Shown here piece after piece: positions 8,516-18,178 of a stretch of 57,599 nucleotides of DNA. Under the pieces are notes generated by a model. That model searched no databases. It was not told where the DNA came from and saw only the letters and a list, made by a program, of their open reading frames with translations. The position numbers and the translations under genes are program-made. How positions within the stretch are numbered: position 1 is the stretch's first letter; every line of letters begins with the position of its first letter. Source of the DNA: an uncultured Roseburia sp. (GTDB taxonomy: Bacteria; Bacillota; Clostridia; Lachnospirales; Lachnospiraceae); the NCBI GenBank assembly GCA_910587865.1, contig CAJUNX010000027.1, positions 1 through 57,599 on the forward strand. The letters are read 5' to 3'.

Positions 8516-8986
8516 TTAGAATCTGTAGTGTGCGAAAGCCTTGTTTGCCTCTGCCATCTTGTGCATATCCTCTTTTTTCTTGACAGAAGCGCCCGTATTG
8601 TTCGCTGCATCCAGAATCTCATTTGCCAGTCTTTCTTCCATGGTCTTCTCGCCGCGTTTGCGCGAGTAAGCAGTCAGCCAGCGGAGCGCCAGCGCCTGAC
8701 GACGGTCTGGTCTTACTTCAATCGGTACCTGATAGGTAGCGCCTCCGATACGTCTTGCCTTTACCTCAAGTACGGGCATCACGTTATTCATGGCCTCCTC
8801 GAATACCTCGATTGCAGGCTTGTCAGCCTTCTCCTCTACTCTCTTGAATGCTCCGTATACAATCTTCTGCGCGACGCCCTTTTTGCCGTCAAGCATAATA
8901 TTGTTGATCAGCTTGGTCACCACTTTGTTATTGTACATCGGATCAGCTAATACATCTCTTTTCTGAGTATGTCCTTTACGTGGCAC
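8516..8986 (-). CDS. rpsG: 30S ribosomal protein S7
   Basis: S7 nucleates assembly of the 30S head and binds 16S rRNA. 156 residues from GTG 8986, preceded by AAGGAGG; the further upstream in-frame ATG at 9010 lies ahead of this site and is not used. Begins PRKGHTQKRDVLADPMYNNK and contains VPIEVRPDRRQALALRWL and KKKEDMHKMAEANKAFAHYR. It follows rpsL after 238 bases that contain several hairpins but no gene I can support. Confidence 0.98.
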   Translation of the reverse strand: MPRKGHTQKRDVLADPMYNNKVVTKLINNIMLDGKKGVAQKIVYGAFKRVEEKADKPAIEVFEEAMNNVMPVLEVKARRIGGATYQVPIEVRPDRRQALALRWLTAYSRKRGEKTMEERLANEILDAANNTGASVKKKEDMHKMAEANKAFAHYRF

Positions 8987-9224
8987 GGTTCTTCCCTCCT
9001 TAATCATCATAAATTAATTCAACGGTACTCACAATGTGTAAAGCATCTGCCGCGGCGGCATCTGCTCTCTTAGTGTTCGTGCGGAAATATATCTCATTGT
9101 GAAACAATCCCAACACTTACCTCTAGTTCATGCTGGCCGGAATCATTCTCCGGTCAGATACACGCATGTGATACTATTGGTTCATCAAATCATCATCCGG
9201 CACAGACTGCCGTGTGACAATTCC

Positions 9225-9644
9225 TTACTTTCCGGCCTTCGGTCTCTTTGCGCCGTACTTGGAACGAGCCTGCTTTCTGTTAGCAACGCCTGCTGTATCA
9301 AGTGTACCGCGGATGATATGATATCTTGTACCCGGTAAATCCTTAACACGGCCGCCACGGATAAGAACAACACTATGCTCCTGTAAGTTGTGTCCTTCAC
9401 CCGGAATATAGCTTGTCACTTCGATTCCGTTGGAAAGACGTACTCTGGCAATCTTTCTAAGAGCCGAGTTCGGCTTCTTCGGGGTTGCCGTCTTCACAGC
9501 AGTGCAAACACCTCTCTTCTGCGGAGAAGAAGTATTGGTTGCTTTCTTCTGCAGGGAGTTGTAGCCTCTCTGAAGTGCCGGTGCTGTGGACTTCTTTACA
9601 GTCGACTGGCGTCCTTTTCTTACTAACTGGTTAAATGTTGGCAT
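9225..9644 (-). CDS. rpsL: 30S ribosomal protein S12
   Basis: S12 sits at the decoding centre. 139 residues from ATG 9644 (CAGGAGGTGAAACTG upstream). It carries the unmutated segments TPKKPNSALRKIARV and GGRVKDLPGTRYH, whose lysines are the usual sites of streptomycin-resistance changes, so the wild-type drug-sensitive form is expected. First gene of the str operon, behind a near-perfect promoter. Confidence 0.98.
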   Translation of the reverse strand: MPTFNQLVRKGRQSTVKKSTAPALQRGYNSLQKKATNTSSPQKRGVCTAVKTATPKKPNSALRKIARVRLSNGIEVTSYIPGEGHNLQEHSVVLIRGGRVKDLPGTRYHIIRGTLDTAGVANRKQARSKYGAKRPKAGK

Positions 9645-9716
9645 CAGTTTCACCTCCTGTTTTGATAAATAGTTTGGTACATCAAACACAACGCGCTATT
9701 TTTTGCACGCCAGGTT

Positions 9717-9745
9717 ATTATACAAACCAGCGTTTGCTTTGTCAA
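9717..9745 (-). promoter_or_regulatory. Sigma-A promoter of the rpsL-rpsG-fusA-tuf operon
   Basis: TTGACA (9740-9745), 17-base spacer, TATAAT (9717-9722): consensus in both boxes. It lies about 70 bases upstream of rpsL. Confidence 0.92.
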
Positions 9746-9921
9746 GCCTTTTATGCGATTTCCTGCACAATTTCACGGGTTCTGTCTGCCTTTTGAAACG
9801 GATGCTTCCAAACTGACACTCTGTATGTTCCAGATTATGTTTCCACATTTTTACAGATTTATACATGTCACGATTTTTTTACGGGATGCACCGTGCTTTT
9901 GCATACAAAAGCTAAAGTTTC

Positions 9922-10035
9922 GCCCGTGCCATTCGCAAAACCTGCCCGGCTGCACCCTCCGCCACTTCACGGCTTATTTTTGCTCATACGCGTGCGCTCA
10001 CCTCATGTATCGCAGAATGTGCTCATTCCTGCAGG
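9922..10035 (+). repeat. Dispersed intergenic repeat, copy 1
   Basis: A ~115-bp stretch whose segments GCCCGTGCCATTCGCAAAA, CTCCGCC-N2-TTCACGGCT-N2-TTTTTGCTCATA and ATGTGCTCATTC recur in the same order and orientation at 17986-18100, roughly 75% alike by eye. It is noncoding in both places. The rest of the 9746-10088 gap shows no gene I can support. Confidence 0.7.
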
Positions 10036-10043
10036 AAATGCTT

Positions 10044-10089
10044 CAGGGCTGCCGCGAAACCAGTGTCGCATGGCAGCCCTGTTTTTTCT
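10044..10089 (+). terminator. Strong hairpin at the rpoC 3' end, T-tract on the plus strand
   Basis: CAGGGCTGCC (10044-10053) pairs perfectly with GGCAGCCCTG (10072-10081), followed on the plus strand by TTTTTTCTT. On the rpoC (minus) strand the same hairpin is preceded by A's and lacks a U-run. It may still help end rpoC mRNA, but in sequence it is a terminator for a transcript coming from the plus strand. Confidence 0.65.
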
Positions 10090-13000
10090 TATTCCACAAC
10101 TTCCGGAATCATTTCTTCCAGCGTGAAATCTTCATCCATCACGCCGTTATCTTCATAATCGTCATATTCATCGTAATCCTCGAACATGACCTCCTCTTCC
10201 TCCCCGACCACAAGATCGGAATCAAGATGGATGCTGCGGTATCTCTTCATACCGGTTCCCGCCGGAATCAGCTTACCGATAATCACGTTCTCCTTCATAC
10301 CGATCAGCGGGTCTATCTTACCCTTGATCGCCGCCTCGGTCAGTACCTTCGTCGTCTCCTGGAAGGACGCCGCAGACAGGAAGGAATTCGTGGCCAGCGA
10401 CGCCTTTGTAATACCTAAAAGCTCCTGCTTTCCTTTCGCCGGCTCCTGACCGTTCTGAGTCAGCATCTCATTCGTATCTTCAAAATCCAGCGTATCCACC
10501 AGGGTTCCCGGCAGCATCGCCGAATCCCCGTTTGATTCAATGCGGATCTTCTGAAGCATCTGACGCACAATCACTTCGATATGCTTATCGTTGATCTCCA
10601 CACCCTGCAGACGGTACACACGCTGTACCTCGCGCAGCATATAATCCTGAACGGCACGGACACCCTTGATCTTTAAAATATCATGCGGATTTACCGATCC
10701 TTCGGTCAGCTCGTCGCCGGCCTCAAGAAACGCTCCGTCCAAAACCTTGATCCGCGAACCGTAAGGGATCAGATATGCTTTCGTCTCTCCGGTCTCACTG
10801 TTCGTCACAACAATCTCACGCTTTCTCTTCGTATCCTTGATTGTCGCAACACCGGCAAACTCCGTGATAATCGCAAGTCCCTTCGGCTTTCTCGCCTCGA
10901 AAATTTCCTCCACACGGGGAAGACCCTGTGTGATATCATTCCCGGCCACACCTCCGGTGTGGAAGGTACGCATCGTCAACTGTGTACCCGGTTCACCGAT
11001 CGACTGGGCCGCGATGATACCGATCGCCTCGCCGACCTGCACTGCCTGCCCGGTCGCCATGTTCGCGCCGTAGCATTTTGCACACACGCCCATATGAGAA
11101 CGGCAGGAAAGCACGGTACGGATCTTCACCTTTGTCAGCGGTTCTCCCTTGTCGCTGACGCCCTCGCTCATAATCAGCGCCGCACGTCTCGGTGTGATCA
11201 TATGGTTTGCCTTAACCAGTACATTTCCCTCTGCATCGCAGATCGTATTACACGAAAAACGTCCCGTAATACGCTCCTGGAGTCCCTCAATCTCCTCTTT
11301 TCCGTCCATGAACGCAGTCACCCACATACCCGGGATCTCACGGTCCGTCCCCTCACAGCAGTCGGACTCGCGGACAATCATATGCTGCGATACATCCACC
11401 AGACGTCTGGTCAGGTATCCGGAGTCTGCAGTACGAAGCGCCGTATCGGAAAGTCCTTTTCTGGCTCCGTGTGCGGACATGAAGTACTCAAGTACGTCAA
11501 GACCCTCTCGGAAATTCGACTTGATCGGCAGCTCGATCGTCTTACCGGTCGTATCCGCCATCAGCCCCCGCATACCGGCCAGCTGCTTGATCTGCTTGTC
11601 GGAACCTCGCGCTCCGGAATCTGCCATCATAAAGATGTTATTGTATTTATCCAACCCGGAAAGCAGCGCTTCTGTCAGGTCTTCGTCCGTCTTCTTCCAG
11701 GTCTCGACAACCTCCTTATAACGCTCACTCTCCGTCATGAAGCCTCTCTTGTACTGCCTGGTGATCTCGTCCACCGTGTCCTGTGCCCGTTTAATCATAT
11801 CCGGCTTTTCCGGCGGCACCGTCATATCGGAGATTGATACGGTCATGGCTGCCTTTGTGGAATACTTATACCCCATGGCCTTGACCGCGTCAAGCACCTC
11901 GGCCGTCTTTGTCGCACCGTGGATGTTGATCACTTTTTCAAGGATCAGTTTGTTCTGCTTTTTGGCCACAAGGAAATCCACCTCAAGCTTGAGCTCATTG
12001 CCCGGTATGCTCCGATCCACAAACCCAAGATCCTGCGGAATAATCTCATTGAAAATGAAACGGCCCACCGTCGACTCGATAACCTCCGACAGTACTCTGC
12101 CATCCGGCATGGTTTTTGTCATCCTCACTTTGATCTTAGAGTGCAGTGTCACCACACCGTTCTCATATGCAAGGATCGCCTCGTTGACATTCTTAAAGAA
12201 CTTACCCTCTCCCTTAACGCCCGGTCTCTCCTGGGTCAGATAGTAGATGCCGAGCACCATATCCTGTGACGGCACTGCCACCAATCCGCCGTCGGACGGC
12301 TTTAACAGGTTGTTCGGGGACAGCAGCATAAAACGGCATTCCGCCTGCGCTTCCACCGAAAGCGGGAGATGCACGGCCATCTGATCGCCGTCGAAGTCCG
12401 CATTAAACGCCGTACAGACTAACGGGTGCAGCTTGATCGCCTTACCTTCGACCAGTATCGGCTCAAACGCCTGAATCCCCAGACGATGAAGCGTAGGCGC
12501 GCGGTTTAACATAACCGGGTGCTCCTTGATGACATCCTCCAGGACATCCCACACTTCTGTCTGAAGGCGCTCCACCATCTTTTTCGCGCTCTTGATATTG
12601 TGCGCTTTGTTATTTGCCACCAGCTCCTTCATCACAAAGGGCTTAAACAGCTCGATCGCCATCTCCTTCGGAAGACCGCACTGATAAATCTTTAACACAG
12701 GCTCCACGCAGATAACGGAACGTCCGGAATAATCCACACGCTTTCCGAGCAGATTCTGACGGAAACGTCCGGACTTTCCTTTTAACATGTCCGACAGCGA
12801 CTTTAGCGCACGGTTCCCCGGCCCTGTGACCGGACGGCCGCGGCGGCCGTTATCGATCAGCGCGTCCACTGCTTCCTGAAGCATGCGCTTCTCATTGCGC
12901 ACAATAATATCCGGCGCGCCGAGCTCGAGAAGTCTTCTCAGGCGATTGTTGCGGTTGATAATTCTTCTATATAAATCATTCAGGTCGGATGTCGCAAAGC

Positions 13001-13769
13001 GGCCTCCGTCCAGCTGCACCATCGGACGCAGATCCGGCGGAATCACCGGAATCACCGTCATAATCATCCACTCCGGCTTGTTTCCGGACTCGCGGAATGC
13101 CTCCACAACTTCCAGGTGCTTGATAATCCGCGCACGCTTCTGCCCGGTCGCCCCTGCAATCTCCGCCTGAAGCTCCGCAGAATCTTTTTCCAGATCAATC
13201 GCCTGTAACAGCTCCTGGATCGCCTCGGCGCCCATCCCCACACGGAATCCGTTGCCGTACTGTTCCCTGGCGTCCTGATATTCGCTCTCAGAGAGCACCT
13301 GCTTATACTGCAGCGCGGTATTTCCGCCGTCAAGCACGATGTAGGAAGCAAAATACAGCACCTTTTCCAGTACCCTCGGCGAGAGATCCAGAATAAGTCC
13401 CATACGGGACGGGATTCCCTTAAAATACCAGATGTGGGAAACCGGCGCAGCAAGTTCGATATGCCCCATCCGCTCTCTTCTGACGCTGGCTTTTGTAATC
13501 TCTACGCCGCATCGGTCACACACGACACCCTTGTAGCGAATCTTTTTGTATTTTCCGCAATGGCACTCCCAGTCCTTGCTCGGCCCAAATATCTTCTCAC
13601 AGAAAAGACCGTCTTTTTCCGGCTTTAAGGTTCTGTAATTGATCGTCTCGGGTTTTTTCACCTCGCCTTTGGACCACTCGTGAATCTTCTCCGGCGATGC
13701 CAAACCGATTTTGATCGCATCAAAAGAGATGGTCTGACCTGTGGTCTCTTTATTCATTATCTCTGGCAT
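10089..13769 (-). CDS. rpoC: DNA-directed RNA polymerase subunit beta'
   Basis: Catalytic largest subunit of RNA polymerase. 1226 residues from ATG 13769, supported by AAGGGAG; the open frame continues upstream without a site. Landmarks: N-terminal zinc site CHCGKYKKI...CDRCGVE, the catalytic NADFDGDQMAVHLPLSVEAQ segment, trigger-loop region GARKGLSDTALRTADSGYLT, second zinc site CRSHMGVCAKCYG, and an acidic C-terminus. It follows rpoB after 93 bases. Confidence 0.98.
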   Translation of the reverse strand: MPEIMNKETTGQTISFDAIKIGLASPEKIHEWSKGEVKKPETINYRTLKPEKDGLFCEKIFGPSKDWECHCGKYKKIRYKGVVCDRCGVEITKASVRRERMGHIELAAPVSHIWYFKGIPSRMGLILDLSPRVLEKVLYFASYIVLDGGNTALQYKQVLSESEYQDAREQYGNGFRVGMGAEAIQELLQAIDLEKDSAELQAEIAGATGQKRARIIKHLEVVEAFRESGNKPEWMIMTVIPVIPPDLRPMVQLDGGRFATSDLNDLYRRIINRNNRLRRLLELGAPDIIVRNEKRMLQEAVDALIDNGRRGRPVTGPGNRALKSLSDMLKGKSGRFRQNLLGKRVDYSGRSVICVEPVLKIYQCGLPKEMAIELFKPFVMKELVANNKAHNIKSAKKMVERLQTEVWDVLEDVIKEHPVMLNRAPTLHRLGIQAFEPILVEGKAIKLHPLVCTAFNADFDGDQMAVHLPLSVEAQAECRFMLLSPNNLLKPSDGGLVAVPSQDMVLGIYYLTQERPGVKGEGKFFKNVNEAILAYENGVVTLHSKIKVRMTKTMPDGRVLSEVIESTVGRFIFNEIIPQDLGFVDRSIPGNELKLEVDFLVAKKQNKLILEKVINIHGATKTAEVLDAVKAMGYKYSTKAAMTVSISDMTVPPEKPDMIKRAQDTVDEITRQYKRGFMTESERYKEVVETWKKTDEDLTEALLSGLDKYNNIFMMADSGARGSDKQIKQLAGMRGLMADTTGKTIELPIKSNFREGLDVLEYFMSAHGARKGLSDTALRTADSGYLTRRLVDVSQHMIVRESDCCEGTDREIPGMWVTAFMDGKEEIEGLQERITGRFSCNTICDAEGNVLVKANHMITPRRAALIMSEGVSDKGEPLTKVKIRTVLSCRSHMGVCAKCYGANMATGQAVQVGEAIGIIAAQSIGEPGTQLTMRTFHTGGVAGNDITQGLPRVEEIFEARKPKGLAIITEFAGVATIKDTKRKREIVVTNSETGETKAYLIPYGSRIKVLDGAFLEAGDELTEGSVNPHDILKIKGVRAVQDYMLREVQRVYRLQGVEINDKHIEVIVRQMLQKIRIESNGDSAMLPGTLVDTLDFEDTNEMLTQNGQEPAKGKQELLGITKASLATNSFLSAASFQETTKVLTEAAIKGKIDPLIGMKENVIIGKLIPAGTGMKRYRSIHLDSDLVVGEEEEVMFEDYDEYDDYEDNGVMDEDFTLEEMIPEVVE

Positions 13770-13862
13770 TTGTGACACTCCCTTCTTACCATTCTCGCAA
13801 CACACCTCCCGGACACCCGATCGTTTTCTCTCCGTGCATCCGGAACTACACATCCTGTGCTT

Positions 13863-16800
13863 TTACTCATAGTCAGAAACGTCATCCATCGGGTCTTCAT
13901 CCTCCAAAAACTCCAGATCATCCTCATCCCCGGCCTCCTCGTCGGAATCCTCATCCTCAATGTCAATCAGTTCCTCATTTTCCGTATCAAATTCTTTCTG
14001 GGAGAATCCCATTCTGGCAAAGGACTCACTGTCCTCGAATGCAAAATCCTTGTCGCCAGAAATAATGGAATTCAGATCGGTATTGCCATATTCGCTCGTT
14101 TCCATCAGCTCGACTTCATTCCGCTCCTCATCCAGCACCTTCACGTCCAGTCCAAGTGACTGAAGCTCCTTTAACAGCACCTTAAAGGATTCCGGAATAC
14201 CCGGCTCCGGAATATTATCGCCCTTGATAATCGCCTCGTACGTCTTCACACGCCCGACGACATCATCGGATTTCACGGTCAGGATCTCCTGCAGGGTGTA
14301 GGATGCGCCGTACGCCTCTAACGCCCACACCTCCATCTCTCCGAACCGCTGCCCGCCAAACTGTGCTTTACCGCCCAGCGGCTGCTGCGTCACCAGCGAA
14401 TACGGGCCTGTGGAACGGGCATGGATCTTATCGTCCACCAGATGATGCAGCTTCAGATAATGCATGTGTCCGATTGTAACCGGAGAATCAAACGGTTCCC
14501 CGGTCCGCCCGTCGCGAAGCTGAACCTTTCCGTCGCGTGAGATCGGAACACCCTTCCAGATCGAACGGTGATCCCTGTTCTCGTACAGATATTTCATCAC
14601 CTTCGGATCCAGTGTGTCTTTATATTTATCCTCAAACTCCTCCCATTCGGAGTTGACATAATCATTGGCCAGCTCCAGGGTATCCTGAATATCAATCTCT
14701 TTCGCACCGTCAAACACCGGCGTCTCGATATTAAATCCGAGCGCCTTCGCAGCCAGGCTTAAATGAATCTCAAGCACCTGCCCGATATTCATACGGGACG
14801 GCACGCCGAGCGGGTTTAACACGATATCAAGCGGGCGGCCGTTCGGCAGAAACGGCATATCCTCCACCGGAAGCACACGGGAAACCACACCCTTATTTCC
14901 GTGACGGCCGGCCATCTTGTCACCCACGGAGATCTTTCTCTTCTGCGCAATATAAATACGGACGGCCTGATTCACCCCCGGAGAAAGCTCGTCGCCATTC
15001 TCCCTGGTAAATACTTTTGCATCCACCACAATACCGTACTCACCGTGCGGCACTTTCAGGGAAGTATCGCGCACCTCACGCGCCTTCTCCCCGAAGATCG
15101 CACGTAGCAGACGCTCCTCCGCCGTCAGCTCGGTCTCTCCCTTCGGCGTGACCTTGCCGACCAGGATATCGCCGGCGCGCACCTCAGCACCGATCCGGAT
15201 GATTCCTCTCTCGTCGAGATCCTTTAACGCCTCGTCACCGACACCCGGGACATCCCTGGTAATCTCTTCCGGTCCCAGCTTGGTATCGCGCGCCTCCGCC
15301 TCATATTCCTCAATGTGAATCGACGTATACACGTCATCCTGTACAAGTCTCTCGCTTAAAAGGACGGCATCCTCATAATTATAGCCCTCCCAGGTCATAA
15401 ACCCGATCAGCGGATTCTTGCCGAGCGCAAGCTCACCGTTCTGTGTGGACGGGCCATCCGCGATCACTTCGTCTGCCTCCACACGGTCGCCCTTAAATAC
15501 AATCGGCCGCTGATTGTAGCAGTTCGACTGGTTGCTCCTCGAAAACTTGGTCAGCTTATATACGTCACGCGTTCCATCATCGCTCTTGATCACGATCTGA
15601 TTGGACTCTGAACTCTCGACCACGCCGGCTCTCTTCGCCACGACGCACACACCGGAGTCAACCGCCGCCTTCGTCTCCATACCGGTTCCGACTACAGGCG
15701 TCTCCGTCGTCAGAAGCGGAACTGCCTGACGCTGCATGTTTGATCCCATCAGCGCACGGTTTGCATCGTCATTCTGAAGGAACGGAATCAGTGCCGTAGC
15801 GACGGAAAACACCATCTTCGGCGAGACATCCATATAATCGAACATCGTCTTTTCATATTCCTGCGTCTCATCCAGATAACGGCCGGACACCGAATTACGC
15901 ACAAAATGCCCTTCCGCATCGAGCGCCTCATTCGCCTGCGCCACATGGTAATTATCCTCTTCATCCGCCGTCATATAGACAACCTCGTCCGTCACGCGCG
16001 GATTTTTCGGATCCGTTTTATCAATCTTACGGTACGGTGCCTCGATAAATCCGTACTCGTTGATTCTCGCATAGCTTGCCAGTGAATTGATCAGACCAAT
16101 GTTCGGCCCCTCAGGCGTCTCAATCGGACACATTCTCCCGTAATGAGAATAATGCACATCACGCACCTCAAATCCGGCACGGTCTCTCGAAAGACCACCC
16201 GGTCCCAGTGCAGACAGACGTCTCTTATGCGTCAGCTCACCCAGCGGGTTGTTCTGATCCATGAACTGGGACAGCTGGGAAGATCCGAAAAATTCCTTCA
16301 CCGCAGCCGTCACCGGCTTGATATTGATCAGATTCTGCGGGGAAATCCCCTCCAGATCCAGCGTCGTCATACGTTCACGCACGACACGTTCCAGTCTCGA
16401 GAGACCGATCCTGTACTGGTTCTGCAGCAGCTCGCCAACCGCACGGATACGGCGGTTTCCCAAATGATCGATATCGTCGTCATGGCCGATTCCGTACTCC
16501 AGATGCATGTTATAATTAATAGAAGCAAAAATATCATCCTTTGTGATGTGCTTCGGAATCAGATCATGCACATTCCTGCGGATCGCTTCTTTCAGATCCT
16601 CCACATCCGGATATTCCTCCATCAGCTGCGCAAGAATCGGATAATACACCAGCTCCGTAATCCCGAGATCCCTCGGATTGCAGTCCACATAATGCGTAAG
16701 ATCCACCATCATCGAGGAAAGCACCTTGACATTCCTCGTCTCCGCCTGAATCCATACATACGGAACCGCGGCATTCTGAATGTCATCTGCCAGGGAGCGC

Positions 16801-17744
16801 GTCACCTCCATACCGGCCTCGGCAATCACCTCTCCCGTCGTGACATCCACGACATCCTCCGCCAGCACCTGACCGTTGATCCGGTTCCGCAGGGCCAGTT
16901 TTTTGTTAAACTTGTACCGCCCGACTTTCGCCAGATCGTATCTCCTCGGGTCAAAAAACATCGCAGTAATCAGGCTCTCCGCACTCTCTACCGTCAGCGG
17001 CTCGCCTGGTCTGATCTTTTTATATAATTCAAGAAGTCCTTCTTCATAATTGGTCGCAACATCCTTGCCGAAGCTTGCAAGAATCTTTGGCTCCTCGCCA
17101 AACATATCGACAATTTCCTGGTTGCTTCCGATGCCGAGCGCACGGATCAGCACCGTAATCGGCACCTTTCTCGTCCGGTCCACACGGACATAAAACACGT
17201 CATTGGAGTCCGTCTCATACTCTAACCAGGCACCACGGTTAGGGATGACCGTACAGGAATACAGCCGCTTTCCGACCTTATCATGCGCAATCCCGTAATA
17301 AATACCCGGAGAGCGGACCAGCTGGCTGACTATGACACGCTCCGCGCCATTGATCACGAAAGTTCCCGTCTCCGTCATCAGCGGAAGATCACCCATGAAA
17401 ATCTCATGCTCGTCGATCTCGTCTGTCTCTTTGTTGCGAAGCCTGACTTTGACCTTCAAAGGCGCCGCATAAGTCGCGTCCCGCTCCTTACACTCCGGAA
17501 TCGTGTACTTCACATCACTCTCACACAATGCAAAATCGACGAACTCCAGGCTCAGGTGACCGCTGTAGTCGGCAATCGGAGAGATATCGTCGAAGACTTC
17601 TTTTAAGCCTTCTTTCAGGAACCACTGGTAGGAGTCTTTCTGGACTTCTATCAGATTCGGCATTTCCAATACCTCTCTTTGTCTCGAGTAACTCATACGC
17701 ATGCCTTTTCCAGCTTTCACCGGACGTATTCTGTTTTTCTCCAT
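13863..17744 (-). CDS. rpoB: DNA-directed RNA polymerase subunit beta
   Basis: 1293 residues from ATG 17744 (GAGAGGTGG upstream); the open frame extends to 17876 but without a start signal. The rifampicin-binding region SSQLSQFMDQNNPLGELTHK followed by RRLSALGPGGLSRDRAGFEV has the sensitive residues Asp, His and Ser at the usual resistance positions. The end has the clamp segment GKAQFGGQRFGEMEVWALEA and a long acidic tail (DEDSDEEAGDEDDLEFLEDE), common in Clostridia. Confidence 0.98.
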   Translation of the reverse strand: MEKNRIRPVKAGKGMRMSYSRQREVLEMPNLIEVQKDSYQWFLKEGLKEVFDDISPIADYSGHLSLEFVDFALCESDVKYTIPECKERDATYAAPLKVKVRLRNKETDEIDEHEIFMGDLPLMTETGTFVINGAERVIVSQLVRSPGIYYGIAHDKVGKRLYSCTVIPNRGAWLEYETDSNDVFYVRVDRTRKVPITVLIRALGIGSNQEIVDMFGEEPKILASFGKDVATNYEEGLLELYKKIRPGEPLTVESAESLITAMFFDPRRYDLAKVGRYKFNKKLALRNRINGQVLAEDVVDVTTGEVIAEAGMEVTRSLADDIQNAAVPYVWIQAETRNVKVLSSMMVDLTHYVDCNPRDLGITELVYYPILAQLMEEYPDVEDLKEAIRRNVHDLIPKHITKDDIFASINYNMHLEYGIGHDDDIDHLGNRRIRAVGELLQNQYRIGLSRLERVVRERMTTLDLEGISPQNLINIKPVTAAVKEFFGSSQLSQFMDQNNPLGELTHKRRLSALGPGGLSRDRAGFEVRDVHYSHYGRMCPIETPEGPNIGLINSLASYARINEYGFIEAPYRKIDKTDPKNPRVTDEVVYMTADEEDNYHVAQANEALDAEGHFVRNSVSGRYLDETQEYEKTMFDYMDVSPKMVFSVATALIPFLQNDDANRALMGSNMQRQAVPLLTTETPVVGTGMETKAAVDSGVCVVAKRAGVVESSESNQIVIKSDDGTRDVYKLTKFSRSNQSNCYNQRPIVFKGDRVEADEVIADGPSTQNGELALGKNPLIGFMTWEGYNYEDAVLLSERLVQDDVYTSIHIEEYEAEARDTKLGPEEITRDVPGVGDEALKDLDERGIIRIGAEVRAGDILVGKVTPKGETELTAEERLLRAIFGEKAREVRDTSLKVPHGEYGIVVDAKVFTRENGDELSPGVNQAVRIYIAQKRKISVGDKMAGRHGNKGVVSRVLPVEDMPFLPNGRPLDIVLNPLGVPSRMNIGQVLEIHLSLAAKALGFNIETPVFDGAKEIDIQDTLELANDYVNSEWEEFEDKYKDTLDPKVMKYLYENRDHRSIWKGVPISRDGKVQLRDGRTGEPFDSPVTIGHMHYLKLHHLVDDKIHARSTGPYSLVTQQPLGGKAQFGGQRFGEMEVWALEAYGASYTLQEILTVKSDDVVGRVKTYEAIIKGDNIPEPGIPESFKVLLKELQSLGLDVKVLDEERNEVELMETSEYGNTDLNSIISGDKDFAFEDSESFARMGFSQKEFDTENEELIDIEDEDSDEEAGDEDDLEFLEDEDPMDDVSDYE

Positions 17745-17924
17745 TGACGTTCCACCTCTCGTTTCATACACAAGGACGACAGTCCGTTGCTTTCCTAAAA
17801 TGGCATCTGCCGCTGTTTCTGTAAAAAAAGCAGCCAGACCACAAGATGCTGTGGCGGCGCATTTCCCTCTCCACAAGGCAAAAAGCGCATAATAAGCCTA
17901 ATACACCACAATAGTGCATCTTCT

Positions 17925-17954
17925 ATATTAGCACAAGAGCAAGTTCCGCGTCAA
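17925..17954 (-). promoter_or_regulatory. Sigma-A promoter of rpoB-rpoC
   Basis: TTGACG (17949-17954), 18-base spacer ending TGC, TAATAT (17925-17930); the TGn makes it an extended -10. The untranslated leader to rpoB is about 170 bases; I see no known leader motif in it. Confidence 0.82.
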
Positions 17955-17985
17955 GGAAAAATTTTCTTTTTAATATAAAAGTTCG

Positions 17986-18100
17986 GCCCGCGCCATTCGC
18001 AAAATTGCGCCTTCGGCGCGCTCCGCCGTTTCACGGCTGCTTTTTGCTCATATACAGGCGCTCCGCTCATCCTCTGCAACATGTGCTCATTCATGCGAGC
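17986..18100 (+). repeat. Dispersed intergenic repeat, copy 2
   Basis: Second copy of the element at 9922-10035, same orientation: GCCCGCGCCATTCGCAAAA, CTCCGCC-GT-TTCACGGCT-GC-TTTTTGCTCATA, ATGTGCTCATTC. It has an internal GCGCC-TTC-GGCGC hairpin and continues into a long-range stem CATCCTCTGC...GCAGAGGATG ending near 18127. It lies between the flagellin terminator and the rpoB promoter. Confidence 0.7.
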
Positions 18101-18142
18101 ATGATTCGCCCATCCCGCAGAGGATGGCTGAACTTTTAAACT

Positions 18143-18168
18143 AAAAAAGGAGAGGATCTCTCCTCTCC
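18143..18168 (-). terminator. Terminator of the flagellin-like gene
   Basis: On the minus strand GGAGAGGA, loop GAGA, TCCTCTCC, then TTTTTT. It lies about 10 bases after the stop codon at 18179. Confidence 0.9.
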
Positions 18169-18178
18169 CAGATTATTG

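Noticed and set aside
10683..11837. Long plus-strand open frames across rpoC, rpoB, fusA and tuf (for example 384 residues here, 294 at 16143-17027, 237 at 7286-7999)
   Set aside because: They are antisense to highly conserved genes, have no ribosome binding sites and give low-complexity Arg/His/Leu-rich products. They arise from codon bias of the real genes.
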